Positions 1-9,382 are shown, counted from the stretch's first letter. The stretch: DNA of 64,000 nucleotides from Kocuria carniphila (GCF_004136555.1 NZ_NOIT01000001.1:269412-333411), one strand, 5' to 3'. Program-made: numbers and translations. The notes: generated by a model from the sequence alone, not told the origin.

Positions 1-251
1 ATGACCACGCCGAGGGCCACCACGGCGTCCGCGGTCTCGGCCAGTCGACGCGCCGCCACCGGCAATTCGAAGCTACCGGGCACGCGCACCTCGACCACGT
101 TGCCCACGCGCGCGTCCGTCAGCGCGCGACGGGTGCCGTCCAGCAGTCCGTCCATGATCTGGTCGTGCCAACTGGCCGCGACAACCGCCACGGTGAGGTT
201 TTCGCCGTTGAGTTCGCCGGCGTTGGTGACGGGAGCTCCGTGTCCGCTCAT
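1..251 (-). CDS. ribH: 6,7-dimethyl-8-ribityllumazine synthase, N-terminal part (runs off window start)
   Basis: Lumazine synthase condenses 5-amino-6-ribitylamino-uracil with 3,4-dihydroxybutanone 4-phosphate, the penultimate step of riboflavin synthesis. About 83 residues are visible from the ATG at 249-251. They show the family start ([10 protein letters not shown], the substrate-pocket Trp region), the VPGSFELP motif and then ALGVV. The rest lies outside the window. The ATG overlaps the ribA stop (ATGA), so it is the translationally coupled last visible gene of the riboflavin operon. Assignment is firm; only the C-terminus is missing. Confidence 0.93.
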   Translation of the reverse strand, partial: MSGHGAPVTNAGELNGENLTVAVVAASWHDQIMDGLLDGTRRALTDARVGNVVEVRVPGSFELPVAARRLAETADAVVALGVV

Positions 252-961
252 GATTCTTCTCCTGTGCTGGGGTTCGTGGTGTTGAGATTCGTGGTGTCGG
301 TGCTGTGTTTGGTGGCACCGGGTTCAATGGACGCGAGTTCGGTCAGGTGGTGATGCATTCGGTCGCGCTTGGTCAGCAGGTAGCGCAGGTTTTCTTCGCG
401 CGGCGGGACCTCGTGGGGCACCACGGATTCCACGGTGATCCCCAGAGCTTCTAGCTTGCTGACCTTGTCCGGGTTGTTGGTGAGCAGTCGGATCCGCGTC
501 AGGCCCATTTCCTTGAGGATCCGCGCGGCCGCCGTGTAGTCGCGAGCCTCGGCGGGCAGGCCGAGCATCGTGTTGGCCTCGACCGTGTCCGCGCCGCCGT
601 CCTGCAACTTATAGGCGCGCAGCTTGTTGATCAGGCCGATACCGCGGCCCTCGTGATTGCGCAAGTACAGCACCGTTCCGCCATGGTCGGCGATGCGCTC
701 CAGCGCCAGGTGCAGTTGGGGTCCACAGTCACAGCGCCACGAGCCGAACACGTCGCCGGTGATGCATTCGGAGTGCAATCGGACCAGCGGCGGCTTGGCC
801 GCTTCTACCGCGCTCGTGGATGCCGCGCTCAGGGAGACGTGCTCCGCCGCAGCGCGGCCGTTGGGTTCGGGAACCAACCATCCCATCACGGAGAAGGTGC
901 CGAACTCGGTGGGGATGGTCACCGCTTCCGAGTGGTCCAGGGGTCCGGGAGTCGGGCTCAT
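248..961 (-). CDS. ribA: GTP cyclohydrolase II
   Basis: Opens the imidazole ring of GTP to give 2,5-diamino-6-ribosylamino-4(3H)-pyrimidinone 5'-phosphate, the committed step of riboflavin synthesis; cytoplasmic. 237 residues. Zinc ligands are C66, C77 and C79 in [17 protein letters not shown], followed by NHEGRGIGL and the catalytic Tyr117 in KLRAYKLQ. It is a stand-alone protein, whereas many actinobacteria fuse this domain behind RibB; here RibB is fused to RibE instead (next gene upstream). Its ATG lies 1 nt inside the end of the ribE-ribB fusion and its stop overlaps ribH, so the three are translationally coupled. A second GTP cyclohydrolase II domain occurs at 42585-44018. Confidence 0.97.
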   Translation of the reverse strand: MSPTPGPLDHSEAVTIPTEFGTFSVMGWLVPEPNGRAAAEHVSLSAASTSAVEAAKPPLVRLHSECITGDVFGSWRCDCGPQLHLALERIADHGGTVLYLRNHEGRGIGLINKLRAYKLQDGGADTVEANTMLGLPAEARDYTAAARILKEMGLTRIRLLTNNPDKVSKLEALGITVESVVPHEVPPREENLRYLLTKRDRMHHHLTELASIEPGATKHSTDTTNLNTTNPSTGEES

Positions 962-2265
962 GCGGAGAGGTCCCGGTTGTCCACGGGGGCTTCCGCCGAC
1001 GACGCCGCTGCCTCACCCGCCGCGCGCTGCTCCAGGTAGTCCACGAGGTCCTCGATGCTGATCATGAACAACCCGTGTCGGTCTGCGAACTCGCGCAGCG
1101 CGGGAGCGCGCAACAGTTCACCCTGGTCATCCACGATCTCCGCAATAGCACCCACCGGTTCGCAACCGGCCAGGCGTGCGAGTTCCACGGAGGCCTCGGT
1201 GTGGCCGCGGCGCACGCGCACGCCACCGTCCACGGCGCGCAGCGGCAGGATGTGACCGGGCCTGGTCAGTTCGGCCGGGCCGGTGGCGGGATCGGCGAGC
1301 AAGCGCGAGGTCAGGGCTCGATCCGCGGCACTGATACCGGTGCTGACGCCCACCCGAGCATCACACGTGACCGTGTAGGCGGTGCCCTTGGAGTCCTCGT
1401 TGTGCACGGTCATGGCGGGAAGTGCCAACGCATCGGCTTGTTCGTGAGGCATGGGGATGCAGACGACACCCGAGCTGTGACGAATGGTGAAGCCCATGAG
1501 CTGTTGCGTGGCATGTTGCGCCGCGAAGACCAGGTCGCCCTCGTTCTCGCGGTCCTCGTCGTCAACGACCACCACGGCGTGGCCGGCGGCAATCGCCGAA
1601 ATGGCCGCTGGCACGGGATCCAGGCGCACTCTGGCCGACGCCGCCGGTGCGGCATACGAGGCCAGCCGTTCGGCGTACTTGGCCAACACATCCACCTCGA
1701 TGTTGACGGTGGACCCTTCGGTGCGGCGACCCAGTGTGGTGGCACGCAGCGTTTCGGGGATCAGCCCCACCTCGAACCACGCTGGGTCCTCGGTCGCGGG
1801 GTTCACGGCCGTTACCGTCAGGGACACGCCGTCCACGGCGATGGATCCCTTGACCGCGATGTACTTCGCGAGCTCGGTGGGAACCTGGATGCGTACCGTG
1901 TGCCACCCGGTGTGCTCCGTGCGGGAGACCACCGTTCCCACGCCATCCACGTGGCCTTGCACCACGTGGCCGTCCAAACGTTCGCCGGCAACGGTGCAGC
2001 GTTCCAGGTTGACGTTCTCGCCCTCGGACAGTTCTCCCAGAGTGGTCAGGCGAAGGGTCTCGCCCATGACGTCGGCGGTGAAACGTCCGGCGCCTGCCTC
2101 GGGTGCGGGCACGGCGGTCAGGCACACACCGTTGACCGCCAGAGAACCACCGTGAGGCAGATCCGCGATGATCTGCCCAGCGTCCACGTGCAGCCGTGCG
2201 GCGTCCTGGGCGAGTCGCTCAATGCGCTCCACCGTGGCCTGTGCCGCGACAATTCCGGTAAACAT
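958..2265 (-). CDS. ribE: Riboflavin synthase alpha chain fused to 3,4-dihydroxy-2-butanone-4-phosphate synthase
   Basis: A 435-residue bifunctional protein. Residues 1-205 are riboflavin synthase: MFTGIV start and two homologous barrels, each with its signature (VNGVCLT at 44-50; VDGVSLT at 144-150). Residues 215-415 are DHBP synthase (RibB): acidic metal loop DDEDRENEGD (235-244), RPGHI (335-339) and RRGHTEAS (352-359). The linker is short, and no in-frame stop or second ribosome site is evident between the halves. The N-half makes riboflavin from two lumazines; the C-half makes the four-carbon unit from ribulose 5-phosphate. The start is supported by AAGGAG six bases upstream. The usual fusion is RibB-RibA, so this pairing is unusual. 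The tail after 415 is Ala-rich and probably disordered. Confidence 0.95.
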   Translation of the reverse strand: MFTGIVAAQATVERIERLAQDAARLHVDAGQIIADLPHGGSLAVNGVCLTAVPAPEAGAGRFTADVMGETLRLTTLGELSEGENVNLERCTVAGERLDGHVVQGHVDGVGTVVSRTEHTGWHTVRIQVPTELAKYIAVKGSIAVDGVSLTVTAVNPATEDPAWFEVGLIPETLRATTLGRRTEGSTVNIEVDVLAKYAERLASYAAPAASARVRLDPVPAAISAIAAGHAVVVVDDEDRENEGDLVFAAQHATQQLMGFTIRHSSGVVCIPMPHEQADALALPAMTVHNEDSKGTAYTVTCDARVGVSTGISAADRALTSRLLADPATGPAELTRPGHILPLRAVDGGVRVRRGHTEASVELARLAGCEPVGAIAEIVDDQGELLRAPALREFADRHGLFMISIEDLVDYLEQRAAGEAAASSAEAPVDNRDLSA

Positions 2266-2286
2266 GTCCTGCTCCTTCGTACTGAA

Positions 2287-3402
2287 CTACTTCGAGGCCG
2301 AGACCGCGGCGGGTCGTAAATGCCACGCGACGTCGTTTCCCAAGGTGCGGACCGACGGCCCGGCCACGGGATCGGAACGCCAGCGAGCGGCGTCGGCGAG
2401 GGTCTGTGTCGGCAGGGGTGCCAGTGCGGCTTTCCCATCGCCGAGAATCATGGGGGCTTGGTAGAGCCAGAGCTCGTCCACGAGGTTCGCGGCGAGGAAC
2501 GCGGCGCTGACCGTGGGACCGCCCTCGACGAGCACGTGGGCGACGCCCAGCGCACCCAACCGGGCGAGGGCTTCGGCGGGATCGTGGGTGTTGAGCCAGA
2601 CGAAGCGGCCGTCGGACGTCTCGCTGCTGTCCTCGCGCGCAACGACGCCGCGGCGGACCCGGGCGTCGTGGGCCACCGGGGTGCGAGACACGACCGCGCG
2701 CAATGGCTGGTGGTCTCGGGGGTTGCCGTGAGCGTCGCGGGCCGTCAGCGTGGGGTTGTCCACGCGGGCTGTCCCGCCGCCCACCAGGATTGCGTCCACG
2801 CGGCCGCGGATCTCATGGCCGGCGTCTCGCGCCGCAGGGCCAGTGATCCACTGGCTGGTTCCGTCCGGGGCAGCCACCCTGCCGTCCAGCGACTGGGCGA
2901 TCTTGAGCGTCACGAACGGGCGGTTCTGGAACTGAGCGTTGAACCACCGGTCATTGAGATCGGCGGCCTGCTCGGCCAACAGCCCGTGACGCACCGAAAC
3001 CCCGTGATCCGCGAGGAACGCGCCTCCCCCGCTGGCGGCTTCCGTGCCGTCATGAACGGCGAAAATAACGCTGTCGATTCCCGCGTCAAGGATCGCGCCC
3101 GTGCAGGGGCCGGTCCGCCCCATGTGGTTGCAAGGTTCCAGGGTGATCACCATGGTCACATGGGCAAGGTCTGTGCCTGCTTCTTTGGCCTTGCGCAGGG
3201 CGTCCGCCTCGGCGTGGAGTGTGCCTGCGCCGCTGTGATGACCGGTGTGTAGGATGCGGCCATCTCGGTGGAGCAGGGCCGCACCCACCACGGGGTTGGC
3301 GCCACGCACCCCCCGGGCCGCGGCGTCGAGCGCGGCCGTCATGGCCGTGTGCTCGGCGGAGGTGAAGCCGGGGTCCGTTCGTTCCTGTGCCGAGGGGATC
3401 AT
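2287..3402 (-). CDS. ribD: Bifunctional diaminohydroxyphosphoribosylaminopyrimidine deaminase / 5-amino-6-(5-phosphoribosylamino)uracil reductase
   Basis: Performs the second (deaminase) and third (reductase) steps of riboflavin synthesis. 371 residues from the ATG at 3402, which overlaps the pnuX stop (ATGA). A longer reading from 3489 would run into pnuX and is not needed. Deaminase zinc site: HAE at 63-65 and PC(N)HMGRTGPC with Cys91 and Cys100. The reductase domain starts near 160 (VTLKIAQSLDGRVA) and continues through ILVGGGTARVDNPTLT and LVEGGPTVSAAF to the end. A 21-bp gap separates it from ribE-ribB downstream. A second RibD reductase domain, fused to another GTP cyclohydrolase II, is found at 42585-44018. 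Confidence 0.96.
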   Translation of the reverse strand: MIPSAQERTDPGFTSAEHTAMTAALDAAARGVRGANPVVGAALLHRDGRILHTGHHSGAGTLHAEADALRKAKEAGTDLAHVTMVITLEPCNHMGRTGPCTGAILDAGIDSVIFAVHDGTEAASGGGAFLADHGVSVRHGLLAEQAADLNDRWFNAQFQNRPFVTLKIAQSLDGRVAAPDGTSQWITGPAARDAGHEIRGRVDAILVGGGTARVDNPTLTARDAHGNPRDHQPLRAVVSRTPVAHDARVRRGVVAREDSSETSDGRFVWLNTHDPAEALARLGALGVAHVLVEGGPTVSAAFLAANLVDELWLYQAPMILGDGKAALAPLPTQTLADAARWRSDPVAGPSVRTLGNDVAWHLRPAAVSASK

Positions 3403-4106
3403 TTCGAGTCGTCCCCCACTTTCAGGTGGAGATCCGGGAATCCGGTCTCGATCGTGGCCTGTTTGCGCTGCTTGGAGTTCACGCGCCACCAGACGAAGAA
3501 TCCCACCAGTGTGAACGCTCCGTAGAACACGTACATCAGACCGGACGCGTAGTAACCGGCGGAGAACAGTAACGGCACTCCGACCAGGTCCACGGCCACC
3601 CAGATCAGCCAGAACTCGACCCAGCCCTTGGCCATGCCGTAGGTCGCCAGCAGTGAACCCATGAAGATCCAGGCATCAGCCCAGACCGGTTCGTAGGAGC
3701 CCAGTGCGCGGAAGCCGGGGGTCAGCAGTGCGGTGCCGAACACGAGCGCGGCGATCAGGAGGAAGCGTTGCTTGCCGGTAGCCCAGCGCGGCGTCACGGC
3801 CTCTTGGTTGTTACCCCTTGAGCGACGCCACTGCACCCAGCCGTACACCGATACCGCAATGAACATGACTTGGCGGCCGGCTTGGCCGAGCAGGTTGACC
3901 GGATTGGGGGTGTCGAACACCGCGCCCAGGAACACGGTCAGCAGAATCAGATTGCCCAGGATGCCCACGGGCCAGGCCCAGATCTTGCGGCGCATGCCGC
4001 CGAGTGCGGACAGCAATCCGAACACGTTACCCAGGACTTCACGCCACAGGATGAATCCGTTACCCACCTGCAGTTGCGCGTCGAACAGCCAGCGCAATAC
4101 GTCCAC
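3399..4106 (-). CDS. pnuX: PnuC-family vitamin transporter, probable riboflavin importer PnuX
   Basis: 235-residue polytopic membrane protein of the PnuC family, with about seven hydrophobic helices, WPVGILGN near residue 50 and the Trp-rich WVEFWLIWVAVD segment. PnuC proteins import nicotinamide riboside. Members that are the first gene behind an FMN riboswitch and next to rib genes, as in Corynebacterium, are riboflavin transporters (PnuX), and this context matches. It is the promoter-proximal gene of the operon, about 120 bp after the riboswitch, and overlaps ribD by 4 bp. Substrate assignment is by context, not by residues; a nicotinamide riboside role is the alternative. Confidence 0.85.
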   Translation of the reverse strand: MDVLRWLFDAQLQVGNGFILWREVLGNVFGLLSALGGMRRKIWAWPVGILGNLILLTVFLGAVFDTPNPVNLLGQAGRQVMFIAVSVYGWVQWRRSRGNNQEAVTPRWATGKQRFLLIAALVFGTALLTPGFRALGSYEPVWADAWIFMGSLLATYGMAKGWVEFWLIWVAVDLVGVPLLFSAGYYASGLMYVFYGAFTLVGFFVWWRVNSKQRKQATIETGFPDLHLKVGDDSK

Positions 4107-4227
4107 GGAATATCCTCTCGCCCTGAATCCTTGCAGCTCCGGGGCGGAGATAACGGATCATGCTCATGGGTATGAGCATCGCAACGGCACCCCTGCCAAG
4201 GGGTGGCGAGCCGATATCCACGTGTGC

Positions 4228-4370
4228 CTACCATCCAGACTGTGACTGTCGGTACCGGAATTTCACCGGTTCGGCCGTTCCCGCATCATCGCGTGACTCT
4301 GTGCGACGAGCGTTCACGGTTCGCGGACTGTAACCGCCGGTTCGGACTTACACCGACCCCGGAACACGTT
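4228..4370 (-). promoter_or_regulatory. FMN riboswitch (RFN element)
   Basis: Read on the minus strand, the leader contains the conserved RFN blocks in order: GTGTTCCGGGGTCGGTG, CCGAACCGGCGGTTACAGTC, then GAACCGGTGAAATTCCGGTA, CCGACAGTCACAGTC and TGGATGG. These are the hallmark strings of the FMN aptamer. It sits in the 418-bp gap between rpe and pnuX and should shut the pnuX-ribD-ribEB-ribA-ribH operon when FMN is abundant. About 120 bp separate it from the pnuX start; expression platform not resolved. The remaining 150 bp upstream (4371-4524) show no gene and presumably hold the operon promoter. Confidence 0.95.
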
Positions 4371-4524
4371 GTGATTTGAATTATGCCACGGTGCGCGGGA
4401 CTCGCACGAAAGTTCGCCCGCGCCAGAGTGCACTCTCGCCGCGGTTCGTCGTGCTCGTACGCTGCTCATAGCGGGCGCTGGCACCGAGGAACACGGGATT
4501 CAATCGCGGCATGGAGCACTCGAT

Positions 4525-5193
4525 TCAGCCGTCCTGATGGGCCCTCGCGATTTCGCGCAGAGCGTCGATTGCCGCGGCGGGATCATCCTTGCCGTACACC
4601 GCGGAGCCCGCGACGAACGTGTCTGCACCGGCCTCGGCGGCCCGCACAATCGTCTCCTCCGTGACCCCGCCGTCCACCTGTAGCGCCACCGTGCCACCGT
4701 GGGCCTTTACAGCCTGGGCCGCTCGGCGGAGCTTGGGCAGCGTCACGTCCAAGAACTTCTGCCCCCCGAAACCGGGTTCCACGGTCATGATGAGCAGCAT
4801 GTCCAGTTCGGGCAGCAGGTCCAGGTACGGTTCGATAGGCGTGGCCGGACGCACCGCAAGCCCCGCCCTAGACCCTGCTGCCCGCAGTTCACGGGCGAGC
4901 TTGATCGGTGCGGCGGCCGCCTCCGCGTGGAACGTCACCGACGCACATCCGGCCTCCGCGTAGGCCGGAGCCCATCGGTCGGGATCCTCAATCATCAGGT
5001 GCATGTCCAGGGGGACGGGGCTGACCTTCTGCAAGCTTTCCACCACGGGCAACCCGAGCGTCAGGTTCGGCACGAAGTGGTTGTCCATGACGTCCACGTG
5101 GGCGGCATCGGCGTTGGAAATGCGCTGCAGTTCCTCGGCCAGACGGGAGAAGTCTGCGGACAGGATGGACGGGTGGATGGCACAACGGCTCAT
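4525..5193 (-). CDS. rpe: Ribulose-phosphate 3-epimerase
   Basis: Interconverts D-ribulose 5-phosphate and D-xylulose 5-phosphate in the pentose phosphate pathway; cytoplasmic TIM barrel. 222 residues, normal length. Metal and acid/base residues are visible: HVDVMD (His32, Asp34), DMHLM (His65) and LQVDGGV (Asp174), with the phosphate-binding GFGGQKF at 141-147 and FVAGSAVYG near the end. It lies between rsmB and the riboflavin operon. Its product's substrate, ribulose 5-phosphate, is also the substrate of the RibB domain, and rpe next to rib genes is a common actinobacterial order. A 22-bp gap separates it from the rsmB stop. Confidence 0.97.
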   Translation of the reverse strand: MSRCAIHPSILSADFSRLAEELQRISNADAAHVDVMDNHFVPNLTLGLPVVESLQKVSPVPLDMHLMIEDPDRWAPAYAEAGCASVTFHAEAAAAPIKLARELRAAGSRAGLAVRPATPIEPYLDLLPELDMLLIMTVEPGFGGQKFLDVTLPKLRRAAQAVKAHGGTVALQVDGGVTEETIVRAAEAGADTFVAGSAVYGKDDPAAAIDALREIARAHQDG

Positions 5194-5215
5194 GGTGTCT
5201 CCAGGGGTGTGAGGG

Positions 5216-6718
5216 TCAGGCGGATTTCCGCACGGCGATCATGAACATGGCGTCGGTTCCGTGCACGTGGGGCCACAGCTGCACGCTGCTGCCACCGTTC
5301 GGCCAGTCGAGCTCGGCGGACCGGTCGCCGTCGAGAGCTCCCGGCAGAGCGGCGTCGCGAGCATAGCGAGCCGTGTCCAAGATCTGGGCGTCATCACGGG
5401 ACTCCACGATGTCCGAGACCACGTCCAGCGTCTCCGCGGTGTGCGGCGAGCAGGTCGCGTAGAGCACCACGCCACCGGGGCGGGTGGAATCCAGCGCGGC
5501 GGTTAGGAGCTCCCGCTGCAACGATCCCAGCTCGGCCACGTCCGCGGGGGTGCGGCGCCACCGCGCCTCCGGGCGACGCCGGAGGGCGCCCAGTCCCGTG
5601 CACGGCACGTCCACGAGCACGCGGTCGAATCCACCCGGCATCTCCCCGGGGATGTCGCGACCGTCGCCCACGCGGAGGCTCCAGGCCCGTTCCGGCACTG
5701 CGGCCAGTGCCTGTTCGACGAGGTCCGCCCGGTGATCGCTGACTTCGTTGGCATACAGCCGGGCGTCCTGTTGATCCGCCAGCGCGGCGAGCAGGGATGC
5801 TTTGCCACCGGGGCCGGCACAGAAATCGGCCCACTTCCCGTGGTCGTTCTCGACCGGCACTTCTGCGAGCACGCGGGCCACCAACTGGGAGCCGGCGTCC
5901 TGGACGCGCACGGTGCCGTCCCGTGTTCCGGGAATCCGATGCACGTCTCCCCCGGCGCTCTCGGCGCTGTCCGCCACGAGTGTTCCGGGCGTTGCGCCCT
6001 CGTCCAGGGCCGCGTCCAGGCTCCCCAGCTCGGGAAGTGCGACCAGGTGCACTCGAGGGGGTGCGTTGTTGGCCTCCAAGAGGTCTTCGATCTCTTCCGG
6101 GGATCGTCCGCTCATGCGCAGCGCACGACGCAGCGCACGAACCTCCCACGCGGGATGGGAGTAGCGCACGCCCAGCTTGCGCAGGTCATCCGACTGCTCG
6201 GATTCGAGCTGATCGAGCCACTCCTCGGTGCTCTGGCGCGCGACCTTGCGAAGCACCGCATTGACCAGACCCGCCGGGCCCTGACCGATCTCGCCTCGCA
6301 CCAGACCCACCGTGGCATCGAGGGCCGCGTGGTCCGGAACGCGCATCGCGAGGAGTTGGTGCACTCCCAATCGCAGGGCGTCCAGGACCTGGGGATCCAA
6401 TTCTTTGAGGGGACGGTCCACGCAGTGTTCGAGAACGGCGTCCCACGTTCCCTGCCGGCGCATCGCACCGTAGGCCAGCTCGGTGGCGAAGGCGGCGTCT
6501 CGCTTGTCCAACCGGTTCTTGCGTACGAGTTGGGGCAGCACCAGGTTGCCGTAGGCGTCCTCGCCGTTGACCGCGCGCAACGCTTGATAGGCCGTGAGCC
6601 GCGCGGGGTCGGACGAGCGGCGTCGTTGCCCCGGGGCCTGCGCCGAGAATGAACGATCCTTTTGCGCGCGCCGATTGCGCTCGTGTCCCTTGGCGTTGCG
6701 GTAACCGCGCTCGCTCAT
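5216..6718 (-). CDS. rsmB: 16S rRNA (cytosine-C5) methyltransferase, RsmB type
   Basis: Methylates a cytosine (C967 in E. coli) of 16S rRNA with S-adenosylmethionine. 500 residues: a basic tail (1-40), a NusB-like RNA-binding domain (40-170), then the NOL1/NOP2/Sun methyltransferase domain. The SAM-binding motif is FCAGPGGK (299-306). The two catalytic cysteines are Cys373 ([18 protein letters not shown]) and Cys423 ([11 protein letters not shown]). Its ATG overlaps the fmt stop by 4 bp (ATGA), so it is coupled to fmt. The order def-fmt-rsmB-rpe is common in Actinobacteria. Confidence 0.96.
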   Translation of the reverse strand: MSERGYRNAKGHERNRRAQKDRSFSAQAPGQRRRSSDPARLTAYQALRAVNGEDAYGNLVLPQLVRKNRLDKRDAAFATELAYGAMRRQGTWDAVLEHCVDRPLKELDPQVLDALRLGVHQLLAMRVPDHAALDATVGLVRGEIGQGPAGLVNAVLRKVARQSTEEWLDQLESEQSDDLRKLGVRYSHPAWEVRALRRALRMSGRSPEEIEDLLEANNAPPRVHLVALPELGSLDAALDEGATPGTLVADSAESAGGDVHRIPGTRDGTVRVQDAGSQLVARVLAEVPVENDHGKWADFCAGPGGKASLLAALADQQDARLYANEVSDHRADLVEQALAAVPERAWSLRVGDGRDIPGEMPGGFDRVLVDVPCTGLGALRRRPEARWRRTPADVAELGSLQRELLTAALDSTRPGGVVLYATCSPHTAETLDVVSDIVESRDDAQILDTARYARDAALPGALDGDRSAELDWPNGGSSVQLWPHVHGTDAMFMIAVRKSA

Positions 6719-7650
6719 CCGAAGACCACCTGTTCACTGCGTTGCTGACCGCGCGCCCAATCGAGGGCGGCCATGGGTTTCTTGCCGGAGGGCTGCACAC
6801 GGGTGAGTTCCACCGCGTACGAACCGGTACCCGCATAGACCGCACCGTCCCGCAGTTCCACGTGGCCGGGAGCCATTCCCGTGACCTCAGGCGTGGGGAT
6901 CACGCGGTCGATTTTCATCCGTTGCCCGTTGTACTCGGTCCAGGCTCCCGGTTCCGGGGTCACACCGCGCACGTGATGGGAGATGGCCACGGCAGGGTGG
7001 TTCCAGTCGATCCGTGCCTGGGCGCCGGTCAGTTTGGGGGCTGTGCTGGCCTCTCCCTCTTGGGGAACGGGCTTTGCCTGCCCGGTGGCCACGGCCACCA
7101 GGGAATCCGCCAACAAGGACGATCCGCTGTGGGACAACCGCTCCAGCACGGAACCGGCGGTGTCATCGTTGCGGACGGGGTCGGTGAGGGTTCCGACGAC
7201 GGCGCCCGTGTCCATACCTTCATCCAGCAGGAAGGTAGTCGCGCCCATCATGGTGTCACCGGCCATCAGGGCTCGTTGCACCGGGGCTGCCCCGCGCCAC
7301 TGCGGCAAGAGCGAAAAGTGCAGATTGATCCATCCGTGTTCGAAGGCATCCAGCACCGGACGCGGCAGCAGCGCGCCGTACGCCACCACGGCCGCAATTT
7401 CCGCACCGGTGGCACGCAACTGGTCGACCAGCTCCGCCGTGGCTCGGTTGGCCTTGAGGGTAGGAATGTTCAGCTCGTCGGCTCGTTGTGCAACCGGCGA
7501 CGGTGTGAGGACCTTCTTCCGGCCCACGGGTGCGTCCTCGCGGGTCAGGACGGCGACGACGTCCACGTCATCGCGGTCAACCAGGGCATCGAGGGGGATC
7601 ACCGCGGTGGCCGGAGTACCGGCGTAGAGAACTTTGAGACGCTCAGTCAT
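6715..7650 (-). CDS. fmt: Methionyl-tRNA formyltransferase
   Basis: Formylates initiator Met-tRNA using 10-formyl-tetrahydrofolate, giving the substrate later deformylated by Def. 311 residues, standard length. Catalytic triad Asn109, His111 (INLHFSLLPQWRGAAP) and Asp147 (EGMDTGAV). The C-terminal OB-like domain follows from about 205 (ARIDWNHPA). Only 2 bp separate it from def upstream, and it overlaps rsmB downstream, so def-fmt-rsmB form one unit. The first Ser of the usual HxSLLP motif region is preceded by Phe112, a conservative difference. Confidence 0.97.
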   Translation of the reverse strand: MTERLKVLYAGTPATAVIPLDALVDRDDVDVVAVLTREDAPVGRKKVLTPSPVAQRADELNIPTLKANRATAELVDQLRATGAEIAAVVAYGALLPRPVLDAFEHGWINLHFSLLPQWRGAAPVQRALMAGDTMMGATTFLLDEGMDTGAVVGTLTDPVRNDDTAGSVLERLSHSGSSLLADSLVAVATGQAKPVPQEGEASTAPKLTGAQARIDWNHPAVAISHHVRGVTPEPGAWTEYNGQRMKIDRVIPTPEVTGMAPGHVELRDGAVYAGTGSYAVELTRVQPSGKKPMAALDWARGQQRSEQVVFG

Positions 7651-7652
7651 GA

Positions 7653-8384
7653 TCAGGAGTCCTTTCCGCGATTGAAGGCCGATCCTGTGAAGGAGGAACC
7701 TGTGGGAGAACCTCTGAAAGAGGAACCGGTAAAGGATGAACCGACGGAATCTTTCGAGCCGCTCGTGGCCGACCCCGACCGCGTGTTAGCTCCCTGGAAG
7801 GCATTGGACCGCAGGGATGATTTCGTGGCAGACGTCGCATCGGCCGAGGCACCGAGTCGCTGAGTTTCGCGTTCCCGAGTCACGGTGTCCACGATGTCCT
7901 GGTACTCGGGAGCCCTCATGGCGCGCATCGCTTCCTTGCGAACCTCACCTTCCAGCCGGTCGACGAACAACGTGCCGTGCAGGTGGTCCGTCTCGTGTTG
8001 GAAACAGCGTGCGAGCAACCCGGTACCCTCTCGGCGTACGGGTTCTCCGTTCATGTCCACGCCCGTGATGATCGCGTGATTGGCTCTCGGCGTGTCATAA
8101 CCCGGCCCCGGCACCGACAGGCAGCCCTCGCCGCCTTCCTGGGGCTCGTCCCCCACTTCAATGCTGGGGTTGATCACGTGGCCGGAATCATCGCCGATAT
8201 CCCAGGTGAAGATCTGTAGTCCCACACCCACCTGAGGTGCCGCCAGCCCCACACCTTTTACTGCGTACATGGTCTCGAACATGTCGCTGATCAGCGTGCG
8301 CAGCGATTCGTCGAAATCCGTGACGGTGAGTGCCGGTGTCCTGAGGACTGGGTCGCCCTGGGTTCGAATGCGCAGGATAGTCAC
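7653..8384 (-). CDS. def: Peptide deformylase with an unusual Gly/Ser/Phe-rich C-terminal tail
   Basis: Removes the N-formyl group from nascent proteins; Fe/Zn hydrolase. 243 residues from GTG at 8384, preceded by AGGAGAG with a 9-base gap and overlapping the upstream nuclease stop (GTGA). The three catalytic motifs are intact: GVGLAAPQ (44-51), EGCLS (86-90, metal Cys88) and QHETDH (129-134). The enzyme fold ends near 175. After that comes a 65-70 residue low-complexity tail with imperfect SSFTGS / SSFRGS / SSFTGS / SAFNRG repeats, not part of the standard enzyme. The underlying DNA shows a matching degenerate repeat (about 7670-7750). Confidence 0.96.
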   Translation of the reverse strand: MTILRIRTQGDPVLRTPALTVTDFDESLRTLISDMFETMYAVKGVGLAAPQVGVGLQIFTWDIGDDSGHVINPSIEVGDEPQEGGEGCLSVPGPGYDTPRANHAIITGVDMNGEPVRREGTGLLARCFQHETDHLHGTLFVDRLEGEVRKEAMRAMRAPEYQDIVDTVTRERETQRLGASADATSATKSSLRSNAFQGANTRSGSATSGSKDSVGSSFTGSSFRGSPTGSSFTGSAFNRGKDS

Positions 8385-9313
8385 TGCGAATTGCTCTCCT
8401 CGGTTGCCTGAATCTGGGTTTCCTTCAAGTCTACGGTCACGGACATGGCGCCCCTGCCCACCGGGTTGTGGTCGAGCGGCGGCGGAACAATGGCTCGCAG
8501 TTGTTGGCCTGCGGCCTCGATCTCCGCTGATCGGGCCCACACCTTGGCCAGAGCACAGAACTTGAACCAGTGGGCCGGCAGCTGATCCGGAACCGCCTGG
8601 ACGGACAGGGCCTCTGTGTCACCAATGGCCACCGCCATCAGGACATCCGCGTTCGCATACTCCCACGGCTGCCATTCACCGGCTGCAGCGTCCACCAGGG
8701 ACTCCTCCGCCTTCAAACCGGCCACGAGTTGGGTGACCACCTTGGCGTCAGGAGCTTTGACCCGTCCATTGCGGTCCGTGCCGCGCGTCTTGTAGTCGAT
8801 CAGGCAGACCTTCCCGCCGATGCGCGCCACCAGGTCAAGAGTTCCGGCGTAGCCCACCGTGGAGTTCCACACGGTGATCTCGGCGGCCAGCGGCTCAGGG
8901 CGGTACAGCGCCCACCATTGGTCAGCGCTATCTGCGAAACGGGATTCCTGATTCTCGGCCAGCGTCTCGCGGGCCTGTTCGACCCGATGCTCCCGCCCCA
9001 TGGCTCGCAGTGCCAACTGTTCGCAGTAGTCGTGAACGCGATCGCCGCGCTCGGCAGCGCGATCCCTGTGGCGCTCGGCAGCCTTGGCCGCGTGATTGAC
9101 CAGGGCGCGGCGGCGTCGTGAATCGCGCAGCGCGTCGGGAAGCTGCGGGTCCGCTGCCAAGGCCTGCGCAGCGCTGTAGCCGTACCAGCCGCCCAGGTCA
9201 TTGGACTCGCAGCCGATCACCGTGGTGATGGACGGAACCTGCGGATCCTGCCCCTCCGCACGCGCGTACATGCGTCCGTAGGGAGTTTGTTGGGCCAAGC
9301 GTGGTTGCGTCAT
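8381..9313 (-). CDS. RecB-family PD-(D/E)XK nuclease-like protein
   Basis: 310 residues from ATG 9313 (an in-frame ATG two codons earlier, at 9319, is equally possible). The RecB/Cas4-type nuclease core is visible: His94 in RGDRVHDYCE, Asp160 in GYAGTLDLV, and Asp173-x-Lys175 in CLIDYKTRG. No helicase domain or Cys cluster of Cas4 is present. The first 90 residues carry a Gly-Trp-Tyr segment (LGGWYGYSAAQAL). The precise role is unknown; similar short RecB-like proteins occur next to housekeeping genes in Actinobacteria and resemble phage exonucleases. The GTG of def overlaps its stop by 4 bp, suggesting co-transcription. Confidence 0.8.
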   Translation of the reverse strand: MTQPRLAQQTPYGRMYARAEGQDPQVPSITTVIGCESNDLGGWYGYSAAQALAADPQLPDALRDSRRRRALVNHAAKAAERHRDRAAERGDRVHDYCEQLALRAMGREHRVEQARETLAENQESRFADSADQWWALYRPEPLAAEITVWNSTVGYAGTLDLVARIGGKVCLIDYKTRGTDRNGRVKAPDAKVVTQLVAGLKAEESLVDAAAGEWQPWEYANADVLMAVAIGDTEALSVQAVPDQLPAHWFKFCALAKVWARSAEIEAAGQQLRAIVPPPLDHNPVGRGAMSVTVDLKETQIQATEESNSQ

Positions 9314-9382
9314 GGGCATCAGACTACGACCCGGTTCCGACAGGCACACGAGCGCCCACCACGTGTTCGCCTTGGAATGCAC

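Noticed and set aside
820..2319. Long plus-strand frame over ribA and the ribE-ribB fusion
   Set aside because: Antisense shadow; no domain pattern, while the minus-strand genes have complete active sites.
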